64,000 nucleotides of DNA from Variovorax sp. EL159 (GCF_900100965.1 NZ_FMUJ01000001.1:1040272-1104271); one strand, 5' to 3'; shown: positions 45,301 to 53,360, counted from the stretch's first letter. Notes: generated by a model not told the origin, from the letters alone. Numbers and translations are program-made.

Positions 45301-46181
45301 CCAACGCGGTGCAGATGTTCGACGCGGCCGTGCAGGCCGTTGCGGCGCAGGAAGACGAAGACGCCGAGCGCAACCCGATCCGCGCGCGCATCCTGCGCGA
45401 AGCCGCCGCGCTCGAAGCGCAAGGCCAGACACCCGAGGCCGCGCGCCTGCAGGCCGGCTGGCGCGTGTTCGGCTCGGCACCGGGCAGCTACGGCTCGGGC
45501 CTGCAGCCGTTGTTCGACCATGGCGACTGGCAGACTGACGACGACCTCTCCAAGGCCTACGTCGGCGGCAGCGCCCATGCCTACGGGCAGGGCAGCGACG
45601 GCGTGCCGGCTGCCGACGCACTGGTGCGACGCCTGCGCAGCATGAACGTCGTCATGCAGAACCAGGACAGCCGCGAGCACGACCTGCTCGACTCCAACGA
45701 CTACTACCAGTTCCAGGGCGGCATGGCCGCCGCCGTGCGCCACCTGAGCGGCCAGCAGCCCGCGATGTACCACGGCGACCACGGCAACCCGCAGGCGCCG
45801 CGCGTGCGCACGCTGAAGGAAGAAATCAGCCGCGTGATCCGTTCGCGCGTGGTCAATCCGAAGTGGATCGACGGCGTCAAGCGCCACGGCTACAAAGGCG
45901 CCTTCGAGATGGCAGCGACCGTCGACTACCTCTTCGGCTTCGACGCCACCGCCCGCGTGGTCGGCGACCACCAGTACGCGATGGTGGCCGATGCCTACGT
46001 GCTCGATGCCGGCACCCGCGACTTCGTGAACGCGCACAATCCGCGCGCGCTGCACGACATGCTCAGCCGCCTGCTCGAAGCCATGCAGCGTGGCCTGTGG
46101 CAGTCGCCCGGCGCGTACAAAGAACAGCTTGAAAACCTGTTGCTCGACCACGAGCAGCAGATGGAAGGATCGACCCGATGA
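42363..46181 (+). CDS. cobN: cobaltochelatase subunit CobN
   Basis: The 1272-residue protein is full length for CobN, the large porphyrin/corrin-binding subunit related to ChlH. Typical segments are GNAMQFLRAVAFHGLGHGEA, ALILANYPGSEGRIGSGVGL, VHVGKHGNLEWLPGKSIALS, PFIVNDPGEGAQAKRRTQAV, SVWGTATMRTGGDDLAQAFA, GSGLQPLFDHGDW and SREHDLLDSNDYYQFQGGMA. The enzyme inserts cobalt into hydrogenobyrinate a,c-diamide in the aerobic B12 pathway, using ATP hydrolysed by AAA partners. Its stop overlaps the next ATG (ATGA), so it is translationally coupled to the ATPase subunit. Confidence 0.97.
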   Translation: MHLLSTQPGRFVEDDSVVTRLDQTPGDIVVLSSADTTLALLAAARTALASADPGYPSLRLANLMHLRQPASLDLYVDEVLQHARVVVVDHLGAESAWAYGLQQLEKLARRKGQQLAMFSGDLQEDEDLLARGTAPREVSRQLWQYMRSGGAGNAMQFLRAVAFHGLGHGEAPLPPRSLPQVALHVPRGIIDAAHSVAGIDDLRAGWHAGAPVVALVFYRSHLLSGNTVAFDALAAALSAEGLNPLPVALDSLKDPLCMSAFRGLCSEHDVQLVLNTTAFAALGQGAQNDEGEAIALAGDAPVLQVIVSGGNREDWLADSQGLRPRDIAMQIALPEMDGRIVTRAVSFKGLSHRCELTQTEVVNYQPEPDRIAFVAELARRWCRLRSLAAADKRIALILANYPGSEGRIGSGVGLDTPASVIAILQAMQAEGYALGEPDALPHDGDTLMQRLQEGIANDPAQWAARPAWQSYALADYRARLAALPEGMAAAIDSRWGAPEQDPMVRQGRFMIAGLRLGRVFVGIQPARALGTLGAADYASYHDAELVPPHSYLAFYFWLRDAFAIDAVVHVGKHGNLEWLPGKSIALSQTCWPDAILGPLPNVYPFIVNDPGEGAQAKRRTQAVIVDHLMPPLTRAENHGPMQDLERQVDEYYDALLVDARRAKVLRAQILAAVRAQHLVDELDMPGAEDDAVLARVDAYLCELKETQIRDGLHVFGASPQERLRRDTLLALARYPAADGVGANAGLLGALARDLLPGDSFDPLDVDAAKPWQGARPALLQSVSSDPWRHQGDTRERLELLAQRLLEEGIPAGMPQTTAVMARIEQTLAPALDACGAQELLQLSRALQGRFVPPGPSGSPSRGRPDVLPTGRNFYAVDTRAIPTPTAWTLGLKSAAQLVERHMQEHGDYPVAMGLSVWGTATMRTGGDDLAQAFALIGVRPKWAPGSQRVVDFEVLPTVGLGRPRIDVTLRISGFFRDAFPNAVQMFDAAVQAVAAQEDEDAERNPIRARILREAAALEAQGQTPEAARLQAGWRVFGSAPGSYGSGLQPLFDHGDWQTDDDLSKAYVGGSAHAYGQGSDGVPAADALVRRLRSMNVVMQNQDSREHDLLDSNDYYQFQGGMAAAVRHLSGQQPAMYHGDHGNPQAPRVRTLKEEISRVIRSRVVNPKWIDGVKRHGYKGAFEMAATVDYLFGFDATARVVGDHQYAMVADAYVLDAGTRDFVNAHNPRALHDMLSRLLEAMQRGLWQSPGAYKEQLENLLLDHEQQMEGSTR

Positions 46182-47266
46182 CCACCGCCGCGCCCATGCC
46201 GCTGCCTTTCCCTTTCGCCGCGATTGCCGGCCAGCCGCAGTTGCGCCAGGCGCTGCTGCTCGCGGCGGTCGATCCCGGCCTGGGCGGTGTGCTGATCGAA
46301 GGGCCGCGCGGCACCGCCAAGACCACGGCGGCGCGCGCACTGGCCGAGCTGCTGCCCGGCGCGCCTTTCGTCACGCTGCCGCTGGGCGCGAGCCTCGAAA
46401 GCCTTGTTGGCACGCTCGACCTGGGGCACGCGCTGGCGGGCCATGAACTGAAGTTCGCACCCGGCCTGCTGGCGCGCGCGCATGGCGGCGTTCTCTACGT
46501 GGACGAAATCAACCTGCTGCCCGATGCGCTGATCGACTCGCTGCTCGATGCGGCAGCCAGCGGCGTGAACGTGGTCGAGCGAGACGGCATCTCGCACCGG
46601 CATGCCGCGCGCTTCGTGCTGGTCGGCACGATGAACCCGGAAGAGGGCACGCTGCGGCCGCAACTGCTCGACCGCTTTGGCTTGTGCGTGCATCTGCGCA
46701 ACATCGAAGACGCGGCCGAGCGGCAGGCCATCGTGCGGGCGCGGCTCGCGTTCGACGCCGATCCGCAGGGCTTTCGTGCGACGCATGCGCAGGCCGAAGC
46801 TGAACTCGCGGCCGCGCTGGTTCGTGCGCGAGCCGCTGTGGCCAATGCCTCGGCCTTGCCTTATGGCGATGCGGTGCATGAAGCAGTTGGCGCGCTGTGC
46901 ATCGAAGCGGGTGTCGATGGATTGCGTGCCGACCTCGTGATGCTGCGTTCGGCGCGGGCACTGGCTGCTTGGGACGGCGCGGTAGCCATCTCGACCGATC
47001 ACGTGCAACGCGTGGCCGAGGCCGTGCTGCTGCACCGTCGCAAGCCGGAAGCGGTCAGTGCGCCTGCGGCTGCTGCTCCTGCGCCGGCTCCTTCATCGCG
47101 ACCCGCCGGCAACGGATCGAATCAGTCGACCGCAGGCAACGAGAGCGCAGGCGAACAGAACTGGGGTGCCATGCCGCCCGAGCCCGTCGGCATCGAGCGC
47201 GTGAAACCGCTGCGTCCGCTGATCCCCTCGCAAACGCTTTCGCAAGCTGCCCCAAAAAAAGCCTGA
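46178..47266 (+). CDS. ChlI/BchI-like AAA+ ATPase subunit of the cobaltochelatase
   Basis: The 362-residue protein has Walker A GPRGTAKTT (residues 42-50), Walker B GGVLYVDEINLL, sensor 1 VLVGTMNPEEG and an arginine-finger region (LRPQLLDRFGL). A Pro/Ala/Gly-rich C-terminal extension ends ERVKPLRPLIPS. It is ChlI-type rather than CobS and should pair with the VWA protein encoded next to drive CobN. The C-terminal tail resembles the acidic/proline linker of fused ChlI-ChlD proteins. Confidence 0.93.
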   Translation: MTTAAPMPLPFPFAAIAGQPQLRQALLLAAVDPGLGGVLIEGPRGTAKTTAARALAELLPGAPFVTLPLGASLESLVGTLDLGHALAGHELKFAPGLLARAHGGVLYVDEINLLPDALIDSLLDAAASGVNVVERDGISHRHAARFVLVGTMNPEEGTLRPQLLDRFGLCVHLRNIEDAAERQAIVRARLAFDADPQGFRATHAQAEAELAAALVRARAAVANASALPYGDAVHEAVGALCIEAGVDGLRADLVMLRSARALAAWDGAVAISTDHVQRVAEAVLLHRRKPEAVSAPAAAAPAPAPSSRPAGNGSNQSTAGNESAGEQNWGAMPPEPVGIERVKPLRPLIPSQTLSQAAPKKA

Positions 47267-47916
47267 GCCTCCGGGACGCCGCACCCGCTGGCGCACGCCA
47301 GGGTGACCGGAGGCAGGGCACGCAAAGGGATGCGTGGCATGGCCCCGCCTTGCAGGGCACGGCCTTCGATTGGCCGCGCACGCTCATTGCCCGTGGTGCG
47401 AGTGACTTGCGTGCGGAGCACCTGCGGCATCGGCCGCAGCAGGCGCGCAGCGGTGCGCTCCACTGCTTCCTGCTCGACTGCTCGGCCTCGATGCGCAACG
47501 ACGGCAACCTCGCGCGTGCCAAGGGCCTGTTGCTCGCGCTGATGCAGGAGGCGTATCAGCGCCGCGACCACGTCGCGCTGCTTTGCTTTGCCGGCAACGT
47601 GGCCGAGCTGCGCCTGTCGCCGCGCCGCGCAAGCGCCTGGAACGACGACTGGATCGCCCCCATCGGCGCCGGTGGTGGCACGCCGCTCGCGCTGGGCGTG
47701 GAGCGCGCCGAACAGCTGCTGGTTCGCAGCGAGGCCCGCCAGCGCTGGCTGTGGTTGCTGACGGATGGCCGCACCAGCGAAAGCCCCGCACGGCCCGAAG
47801 CTGCCGATGTCGCCTGCGTGGTCGATTTCGAAGCGGCACGACTCCCGCTGCATCGCGCGCGGCAACTGGCCGAGCGCTGGCAGGCGCGCTACTTGGCGGC
47901 CGATCAGGCGGCTTGA
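47263..47916 (+). CDS. VWA (ChlD-like) subunit of the cobaltochelatase
   Basis: The protein is about 217 residues long with a VWA domain. The MIDAS motif is HCFLLDCSASM (DxSxS), followed by AKGLLLALMQEAYQRRDHVA, PIGAGGGTPLALGVERAEQL and LLTDGRTSE. ChlD/CobT-type VWA subunits bridge the AAA ring to CobN. No ATG, GTG or TTG is in frame near the expected start. A CTG at 47263 overlaps the ATPase stop as CTGA and gives a family-like N-terminus (RDAAPAGARQGDRR). A TTG at 47350 would cut 29 residues. A rare CTG start, or reinitiation at the stop, is likely. Confidence 0.82.
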   Translation: MSLRDAAPAGARQGDRRQGTQRDAWHGPALQGTAFDWPRTLIARGASDLRAEHLRHRPQQARSGALHCFLLDCSASMRNDGNLARAKGLLLALMQEAYQRRDHVALLCFAGNVAELRLSPRRASAWNDDWIAPIGAGGGTPLALGVERAEQLLVRSEARQRWLWLLTDGRTSESPARPEAADVACVVDFEAARLPLHRARQLAERWQARYLAADQAA

Positions 47917-48052
47917 ATCACAAGCGTCGATGGCGCGTCTTCGGGCGCGGCAATCGGCCTTCGCGCCAAAAGCTCATCTGCCGTAGGGCCAAACGGTGCG
48001 CGCCTTCCCTTCGATACTGCCGCCGATTCAACCCAACCCCCAAGGAAACGAC

Positions 48053-48457
48053 ATGGCAGCAACAAGGCGCGTGGTGCGCGAAGGCGCGTTCAGAAAGATC
48101 ATTGCCGACGGCGTGCAGGTGGGCGACACGATCTACCTGTCGGGCCAGGTGAGCGTGGATGGCGAGGGGCGCACCATCGGCGCGGGCGACACGGCGGCGC
48201 AGCTGCGACAGGCCTACGGCAACGTCCGCAAGGTGCTCGAATCCTTCGGCGCGTCGATGGCCGACATCGTGGACGAAACGCTTTTCGTGACCGACATCGA
48301 AGGCTTTCTCGCCGATGCCGATGGCCTGTTCGCCCTTCGCGCCGAGATGTTCGGCGGCGAGCCGCAGATTTCGCAGACCCTGGTCGAGGTGTCGCGCCTG
48401 GGCAGTGCCGACTGGCTGCTGGAGATCAAGTGCGTTGCCAGAACGGCTGCAGTCTGA
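48053..48457 (+). CDS. RidA family protein (YjgF/YER057c/UK114)
   Basis: The 134-residue protein starts at the ATG at 48053 with the AAGGAA ribosome site. RidA landmarks are VGDTIYLSGQVSVDGEG, AAQLRQAYGNVRKVLESFGA, DETLFVTDIEGFLADAD and VSRLGSADWLLEIKCVA. RidA trimers hydrolyse reactive enamine/imine intermediates; the catalytic Arg is replaced in many subfamilies, and here the tail ends LEIKCVARTAAV. It is monocistronic or co-directional with the DUF1090 gene. Confidence 0.88.
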   Translation: MAATRRVVREGAFRKIIADGVQVGDTIYLSGQVSVDGEGRTIGAGDTAAQLRQAYGNVRKVLESFGASMADIVDETLFVTDIEGFLADADGLFALRAEMFGGEPQISQTLVEVSRLGSADWLLEIKCVARTAAV

Positions 48458-48502
48458 AGGGGTGAAGGCCCGCTCCCTCGGGGACTTCAGGTACCTTACG
48501 GT

Positions 48503-48829
48503 ATGCTTTTGAAACCCTGCTTCCTGGCCCTCGCACTGACCCTGGCATTGCCTGCCTTCGCGCAATCCGCGGAGCCTTCGGACGCTGGCGATTGCAAGGC
48601 GCAGGAAGCGGCGCTCGAGAGCGACATGGACCTTGCCCGCTCCAGGGGCCAGATGCTGCGCCGGCGGCAACTGGCCGAGGCACTGAGTGCATTGCAGGCG
48701 CGTTGCAATGCAACGGCACCGAGCAAGGCCGTTCGCATCGAAAAGCTGGAGCAGGAAATCAAGACGCTGCGCTCGGAACTCGAGCGTGCCGAAGAGCAGT
48801 TGCGCAGCCTGAAGAACGAGTCGCCCTGA
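48503..48829 (+). CDS. DUF1090 family periplasmic protein
   Basis: The 108-residue protein has a cleavable signal (LLKPCFLALALTLALPAFAQ). Two Cys (GDCKAQEAAL and LQARCNATAP) bracket a helical segment (DLARSRGQMLRRRQLAEALS) in DUF1090/YqjC style. A C-terminal coiled coil follows (KLEQEIKTLRSELERAEEQL). It is an exported helical hairpin, probably disulfide-linked, of unknown function. It ends 3 bases from the convergent SET-domain gene. Confidence 0.85.
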   Translation: MLLKPCFLALALTLALPAFAQSAEPSDAGDCKAQEAALESDMDLARSRGQMLRRRQLAEALSALQARCNATAPSKAVRIEKLEQEIKTLRSELERAEEQLRSLKNESP

Positions 48830-48832
48830 GGG

Positions 48833-49387
48833 CTACTTGCCCATGTGCACCGGCTGAACGGCGTTGCCCGATGCCGCGTGGGGCTGTGGATCGCCGGGCG
48901 ATGCGACGTCTTTCTCCACCGTGGTGTCCGCAGGCGCCAGCATCGTTCCGCGGCAGTTCGGCGAGCCGCAATGGCAGGGGTACTTCGAGGGCGGCGAGCC
49001 GTCGTCGGCCGTCAGCGAATAGTCGATGAACAGTTCGTCGCCCGCATCCACCGGCTCCAGCGTCTGGAACTTGAGCACCAGCTCGCCTGCGTCGTCGTAT
49101 TCCTCGACGGCCTCGCAGTTCGGCTCGCACGAGTGGTTGAGGTGGCGCGTGGCGTTGCCGCCCTTGGCGCCGTCGATGGTTTCCTGGTTCGTCAGTGTGA
49201 ACAGGTAGGTGAGCTGGTCGTCCCAGACCTTGGTGGCGATTTCCTGCTTCGAGTAGCGGCGACCTTCGTAGAGGCCGAGAAAGGCTTCGGCCGGCAGGTC
49301 GCGCGTGGCGAAGGCGCCGAGGCCGTGGACGCCGCTGGGGCCGACCCGGATGAAGGGGGTGGAAGAGGTCTGCTTGCGATGCTTCAT
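48833..49387 (-). CDS. SET domain-containing protein (putative protein lysine methyltransferase)
   Basis: The 184-residue protein is a compact SET domain: SGVHGLGAFATRDLPAEAFL, the cofactor and catalytic core NATRHLNHSCEPNCEAV, GDELFIDYSL and a Cys-rich post-SET CHCGSPNCRG. These residues form the S-adenosylmethionine and lysine channels of eukaryotic-type histone methyltransferases. Bacterial copies are sporadic and their substrates mostly unknown. The ATG at 49387 overlaps the stop of the upstream GNAT gene (ATGA), which fixes the start. Confidence 0.9.
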   Translation of the reverse strand: MKHRKQTSSTPFIRVGPSGVHGLGAFATRDLPAEAFLGLYEGRRYSKQEIATKVWDDQLTYLFTLTNQETIDGAKGGNATRHLNHSCEPNCEAVEEYDDAGELVLKFQTLEPVDAGDELFIDYSLTADDGSPPSKYPCHCGSPNCRGTMLAPADTTVEKDVASPGDPQPHAASGNAVQPVHMGK

Positions 49388-50256
49388 GTGAGGGACGAGG
49401 CGTTGTTGCCCGACGGGAAGGGCCACGCCATTTCTATCTGACGGATGACGGTGCTTGCGCCGCGTGCGGTCGCTGCATTGGACAGGGGGCTGCGCGCGGG
49501 TTCGTCGACCAGACGCCAGCGGGTGCCTGCGCGCGCGGCGGCCAAGGCGTCGAGCAGATCGTGGGCGGCCGCTTCGTCGATGGCGGCTGCGTCGAACAGG
49601 GTGCCTTGGGCATCGCCGGCTGGCGCCATGACGGCATAGCCGACGACCGCTGCGCCGCGTCGCACGCCGAGTGCGATGGCGCCTTCATGAGTGAGGGCGT
49701 CGCGCACGGTCGACAGCTCGCGTCGCCACGTGGGGCGCGACACCGCACTGCAGGCTGTGCGAACGGCTGTGAGTTCTTCAGAGGCAAGCGTGTCGCCGAC
49801 GCCTGTCGCACGCGCCTCGAAGGCCCACTCAAGAACGTCGAGCGTGCGGAGCTCCCCGAAGCCGGCCTGCCGGTAGAGCACGCGCGCCGGGTTCTGTTCG
49901 ATGACTTCGAGAAAGGCCCGGTCGATTCGCGCCGTCGAGAAGGCAGCGGTCTGTGCTTCGATGAGCTGCCGGGCCAGCCCTTGCCGCCGGTGCGTGCTCG
50001 CGATGCCAAAGCCCGCGAGGTAGGCCCGGTCTTGCCGCAGGCCGGCAAGCGAGATGCCGCAAGCCACCCCATCGACCGCGATGACGCGCGACAGGGCCAG
50101 GTCCACGTCGCCACGCCGCAGGTGCCGGTCGAAGCGCGGTCGGTCGAAGGCAATGGGAACGAAGTAGCCCTCGTAGGCGCGGTTCCAGAGCGCAGTGAGT
50201 TCGTCGCGCGTGAAGTTCGTGGCGAGAACGGCCGCCGTGCCGGTGTTGTTGCTCAT
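49384..50256 (-). CDS. GNAT family N-acetyltransferase with two GNAT-like halves
   Basis: The 290-residue protein has an N-terminal GNAT domain (GISLAGLRQDRAYLAGFGIA; STHRRQGLARQLIEAQTAAF with the Q/RxxGxG/A acetyl-CoA loop; RVLYRQAGFGELRTL). A second, more degenerate half follows (GVRRGAAVVGYAVMAPAGD). The substrate is unknown. It is coupled by 4-base ATGA overlaps to btuF upstream and to the SET gene downstream, making an unusual btuF-GNAT-SET transcript. Confidence 0.83.
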   Translation of the reverse strand: MSNNTGTAAVLATNFTRDELTALWNRAYEGYFVPIAFDRPRFDRHLRRGDVDLALSRVIAVDGVACGISLAGLRQDRAYLAGFGIASTHRRQGLARQLIEAQTAAFSTARIDRAFLEVIEQNPARVLYRQAGFGELRTLDVLEWAFEARATGVGDTLASEELTAVRTACSAVSRPTWRRELSTVRDALTHEGAIALGVRRGAAVVGYAVMAPAGDAQGTLFDAAAIDEAAAHDLLDALAAARAGTRWRLVDEPARSPLSNAATARGASTVIRQIEMAWPFPSGNNASSLT

Positions 50257-51209
50257 CGCGGGTTTTGTGCAGGGAGTGAATTCAGGCAGCTCACGATGGC
50301 ATCGGCCGCTTCGTCCAGCCGGGGGCCGGGCCGCATCATCAGGTCGAAGCGCGCCGAGGCAAAGCTGCAGACGCGGCCGCGCTGGATGGCGGACATGGCC
50401 GACCAGCCGGGCCGCGCGGCCATGGCGGATATTTCGCCGAGCGCCGACACCATCAGCACGTCCGGGTCGGCGCGCACGACGAATTCGGGGCTCATCTTCG
50501 GAAAGGGGCCGAGCGTGCCGGGCACGGCGTTGGCAAGGCCGAGGCGGGCCAGGGTCTCGCCGATGAAGGAGCTTTCGCTGGCCGCTGCCACGCCGCCGTG
50601 CACCTCGAAGTACACGCGCCGCCCCTGCCAGCCGGCGGGCACGCGGGCGCGTGCGGCATCGAGGCCGGCGTCGAGCTTGCGCCAGAAGGCTTCGCCGGCG
50701 CCGGGGCGGCCGGTGGCGCGGGCCACGGTTTCCATCACGCGGCGCATGTCGGCATGGGTCTTGGCGTCGAGCGCCAGCACCTTGATGCCCAGGCGCTCCA
50801 GCGGCTCGGCGGCGCGGCTGCGCGGACGCAGCAGCACCAGGTCGGGCTTGAGCGCGACGATGCGCTCGATGTTCGCGTCGTCGATGCCGCCCACCTGCGG
50901 CAGGCCCTTCACCGACGCCGGCCAATTGGCATGGCGGTCGATGCCCACCAGCCGGTCGCAGGCGTCGAGTGCGCAGACGGTCTCGGTGAGCGAGGGCATC
51001 AGCGACACGATGCGCCGCGCCGGCGCCTGCAGCTCGAGCGTGGTGCCGCGGTCGTCCTCCAGGCGGATGGTGGCCGCCGCCGCATGCGCCGAACCGATGC
51101 CCAGCGCGACGAAGGCCGCGGCCTTCGCGATCCGGCGGATGGCGGTGGCGCGTGGCTGGCGCCCGTGCGAGGGTTGCGGGGCAGGGTGCGGCAGGGAAGA
51201 GGCGTTCAT
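50253..51209 (-). CDS. BtuF-like periplasmic cobalamin-binding protein
   Basis: The 318-residue protein has a long signal region (RRIAKAAAFVALGIGSAHAA) and the helical-backbone binding fold: PARRIVSLMPSLTETVCALD, LVGIDRHANWPASVKGLPQV, NIERIVALKPDLVLL and KMSPEFVVRADPDVLMVSA. It should bind cobalamin or a corrinoid for an ABC importer. No btuC or btuD gene is adjacent. The gene lies about 2.3 kb from the cobaltochelatase cluster, which supports a corrinoid ligand. Confidence 0.85.
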   Translation of the reverse strand: MNASSLPHPAPQPSHGRQPRATAIRRIAKAAAFVALGIGSAHAAAATIRLEDDRGTTLELQAPARRIVSLMPSLTETVCALDACDRLVGIDRHANWPASVKGLPQVGGIDDANIERIVALKPDLVLLRPRSRAAEPLERLGIKVLALDAKTHADMRRVMETVARATGRPGAGEAFWRKLDAGLDAARARVPAGWQGRRVYFEVHGGVAAASESSFIGETLARLGLANAVPGTLGPFPKMSPEFVVRADPDVLMVSALGEISAMAARPGWSAMSAIQRGRVCSFASARFDLMMRPGPRLDEAADAIVSCLNSLPAQNPR

Positions 51210-51230
51210 CGTGCGGGCTCGAAAGGCCCG

Positions 51231-52082
51231 CTATTGTCGCGGCGTCCGCATCCGCAGCAGCCGCGCCGCCTCTTCGGCGCGCGCGTCGTCCACTTCGCGC
51301 AGCACGTTGCGCAGGTCGACCGGGCCGGTCTCGCGCACATAGGTGCCGGTCAGTTCGGTCTCGGGGCGCAGCAGGCCGCGCTCGTAGAGCTGCCAGATCT
51401 CATCGCCGTAGTGCGTGCGCAGCAGCGCCGGTGCGAACTGGCCGAAGAAGTTGCGCAGGTTCTCGACGTCGCGCAGCAGCATGCGCTGGGCGTGGTTGTT
51501 GCCGGCGGCATCCACCGCCTGCGGCAGGTCGATGATGACGGGGCCGTCTTCGGCCAGCAGCACGTTGAATTCCGAAAGATCGCCGTGCACGATGCCGGCG
51601 CACAGCATGCGCATCACTTCCCTGAGCAGGCTGGCGTGGTGCCGCATGGCGTCCTCGGGCGTGAAGACCACGTCGTTCAGGCGCGGAGCGGCGTCGCCGT
51701 TGGCGTCGGTCACCAGGTCCATCAGCAGCACGCCCTCGAGGAAGTTGTGCGGCGTGGGCACGCGCACGCCGGCGGCGGCCAGGCGGTAGAGCGCATCGAC
51801 CTCGGCGCTTTGCCAGATGGCCTCGGTCACCTTGCGGCCGAAGCGCGTGCCCTTGGCCATGGCGCGCGCCTCGCGCGTGTTCTTGACGCGGCGGTTCTCG
51901 GTGTAGTCGACGGCCTGGCGAAAGCTGCGCTTGTCGGCTTCCTTGTAGACCTTGGCGCAGCGCGTTTCTTCGCCGCAGCGCACGACGTAGACCATCGCTT
52001 CCTTGCCGCTCATCAGCTGGCGCACCACGCTGTCGATCAGGCCTTCGTCGACCAGTGCCTGGAGTCTTTGAGGTGCTTTCAT
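51231..52082 (-). CDS. RIO-type serine/threonine protein kinase
   Basis: The 283-residue protein is a RIO1-like kinase: SGKEAMVYVVRCGEETRCAK (nucleotide loop and lysine), VPTPHNFLEGVLLMDLV as hinge, catalytic loop IVHGDLSEFNVLL and metal-binding IIDLPQAVD. RIO kinases act in ribosome maturation in archaea and eukaryotes; bacterial members are less studied. The start overlaps the upstream GNAT stop by 4 bases (ATGA at 52079-52082). A 21-base gap then leads to btuF. Confidence 0.92.
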   Translation of the reverse strand: MKAPQRLQALVDEGLIDSVVRQLMSGKEAMVYVVRCGEETRCAKVYKEADKRSFRQAVDYTENRRVKNTREARAMAKGTRFGRKVTEAIWQSAEVDALYRLAAAGVRVPTPHNFLEGVLLMDLVTDANGDAAPRLNDVVFTPEDAMRHHASLLREVMRMLCAGIVHGDLSEFNVLLAEDGPVIIDLPQAVDAAGNNHAQRMLLRDVENLRNFFGQFAPALLRTHYGDEIWQLYERGLLRPETELTGTYVRETGPVDLRNVLREVDDARAEEAARLLRMRTPRQ

Positions 52083-53194
52083 CGTTGTGCCTCCTGTTGC
52101 TGCGAAGCCAGGGGGCGGGTCGCGAGGAAGGCCTTCAGGCTTTCGGTGCCGATCTGGTAGACCCCGTCGTTCCGGTACGGGACGTAGCCGAGTTGGTGGT
52201 TGATGGCGAGCATGGGTGCGTTGATTTCGGCGTTGCTGGTGACGGCCATGGTGAGTTCGGGGTGGCGCTCGTGCACGAGCCGCAGCATGGCGGCCTTCAC
52301 GCCCTTGGCGAGGCCCTTGCCGCGCCAGTTGCGCGCGACGGCCGTGAGCCGCTGGAACATGCGGTCGGGGTAGAGCTGGTTCCAGCTCGCATCGCACATC
52401 GCCGCGATGTCTTCGCCATCGCGCAGGAGCACGAGGAAGTGCTCGCCGCCGCGGCGATCGATCTCTGCGTACCAGGCGAGGTAGTCGTCCAGCTCGTAGC
52501 GCAAGGGCGCGCGTTCGAGCCCGCTGGTGGGCGCATCGTCGAGCAGCACCGACATGGGTTCGATCAGCGTCGCGAGCCGGTCGCGCGGCACGCGGCCGAT
52601 GTGGATTTCGGCGCGCAGGCCGCGGGCGGGGCTGAAGGCCTCGGCTTGCCAGCGTGCGAGCGCGGCCCAGTCGAGGTCGGCGAAGGCCATGCGGTTCTCG
52701 ACGCTGCGATGCTTCTCGGTCGCGCCGATGGCCTGAAGGAAGGCGTGGCCTTCAGGCAGGTGCGCCCTGAGGGTCGCGATGGTGTGCCCCTGCGCTTCCA
52801 TCGTGGCCAGCAGGCCGTGCAGCAGCCGGCTGGCGACGCCCTGGCGCCGGTGCGCGCGCAGCACGCCGCCCCAGACATCGACGAAGGGTGCGAAGGTCGC
52901 GTGGTCGGGCGTGCCTTCGCGGCGGTAGCTCATGTTCAGGCTGCCGAGAAGGCGGCCTTGCGCGTCCTGTGCCAGCAGGCGCTGGATGTTGTACAGGGGC
53001 CGGTCCCGCTCCTGCAGCACGTTGCGCCGGATCTCGACGTCGCTCGGCTGGGGCTCCTCGGGAATGTCTTCCTCGTTGCGCAGGCGCCAGTAGGCAAGGA
53101 CGTCGTTCCATTGCGCTTCGGATGCGCGCGCAGGATCGAAAACGGTGACAGTGGTAGCGGTATGCCGCGAAGCCGCGGCACGTTGTTCAAGCAT
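52079..53194 (-). CDS. tandem GNAT domain acetyltransferase
   Basis: The 371-residue protein has two GNAT domains. The first carries VWGGVLRAHRRQGVASRLLH (about 110-130), with a weak end at GHAFLQAIGATEKHRSVENR. The second carries AVARNWRGKGLAKGVKAAML (about 295-315), then TSNAEINAPMLAINHQLGY. Both have the R/QxxGxG/A acetyl-CoA loop. The layout resembles tandem-GNAT enzymes such as mycothiol synthase and aminoglycoside acetyltransferases, but the substrate is unknown. It is translationally coupled to the RIO kinase gene, and a very short frame with a strong ribosome site precedes it. Confidence 0.87.
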   Translation of the reverse strand: MLEQRAAASRHTATTVTVFDPARASEAQWNDVLAYWRLRNEEDIPEEPQPSDVEIRRNVLQERDRPLYNIQRLLAQDAQGRLLGSLNMSYRREGTPDHATFAPFVDVWGGVLRAHRRQGVASRLLHGLLATMEAQGHTIATLRAHLPEGHAFLQAIGATEKHRSVENRMAFADLDWAALARWQAEAFSPARGLRAEIHIGRVPRDRLATLIEPMSVLLDDAPTSGLERAPLRYELDDYLAWYAEIDRRGGEHFLVLLRDGEDIAAMCDASWNQLYPDRMFQRLTAVARNWRGKGLAKGVKAAMLRLVHERHPELTMAVTSNAEINAPMLAINHQLGYVPYRNDGVYQIGTESLKAFLATRPLASQQQEAQR

Positions 53195-53360
53195 GGTGAG
53201 CCTTGATTCGGAAATGAACGGATCGCGGCCGGCACGAGGTCGGTCGTGCAGGCGGCAACGTTTGAATCGATGGCGGTTTGTCTCGGCGGCGAAGTGGCCG
53301 CGAGGCCCGGACCGGGCGTGCCCGTCAGGGGCGCGCGCTACGCAGGAAGTGCGTCAGCAG

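Noticed and set aside
41244..46340. 1698-codon minus-strand open frame
   Set aside because: It is the antisense shadow of cobW, cobN and chlI. Its Arg/His/Gly/Val-rich composition is typical of a mirror frame in GC-rich DNA, while the plus-strand frames contain recognisable family motifs.
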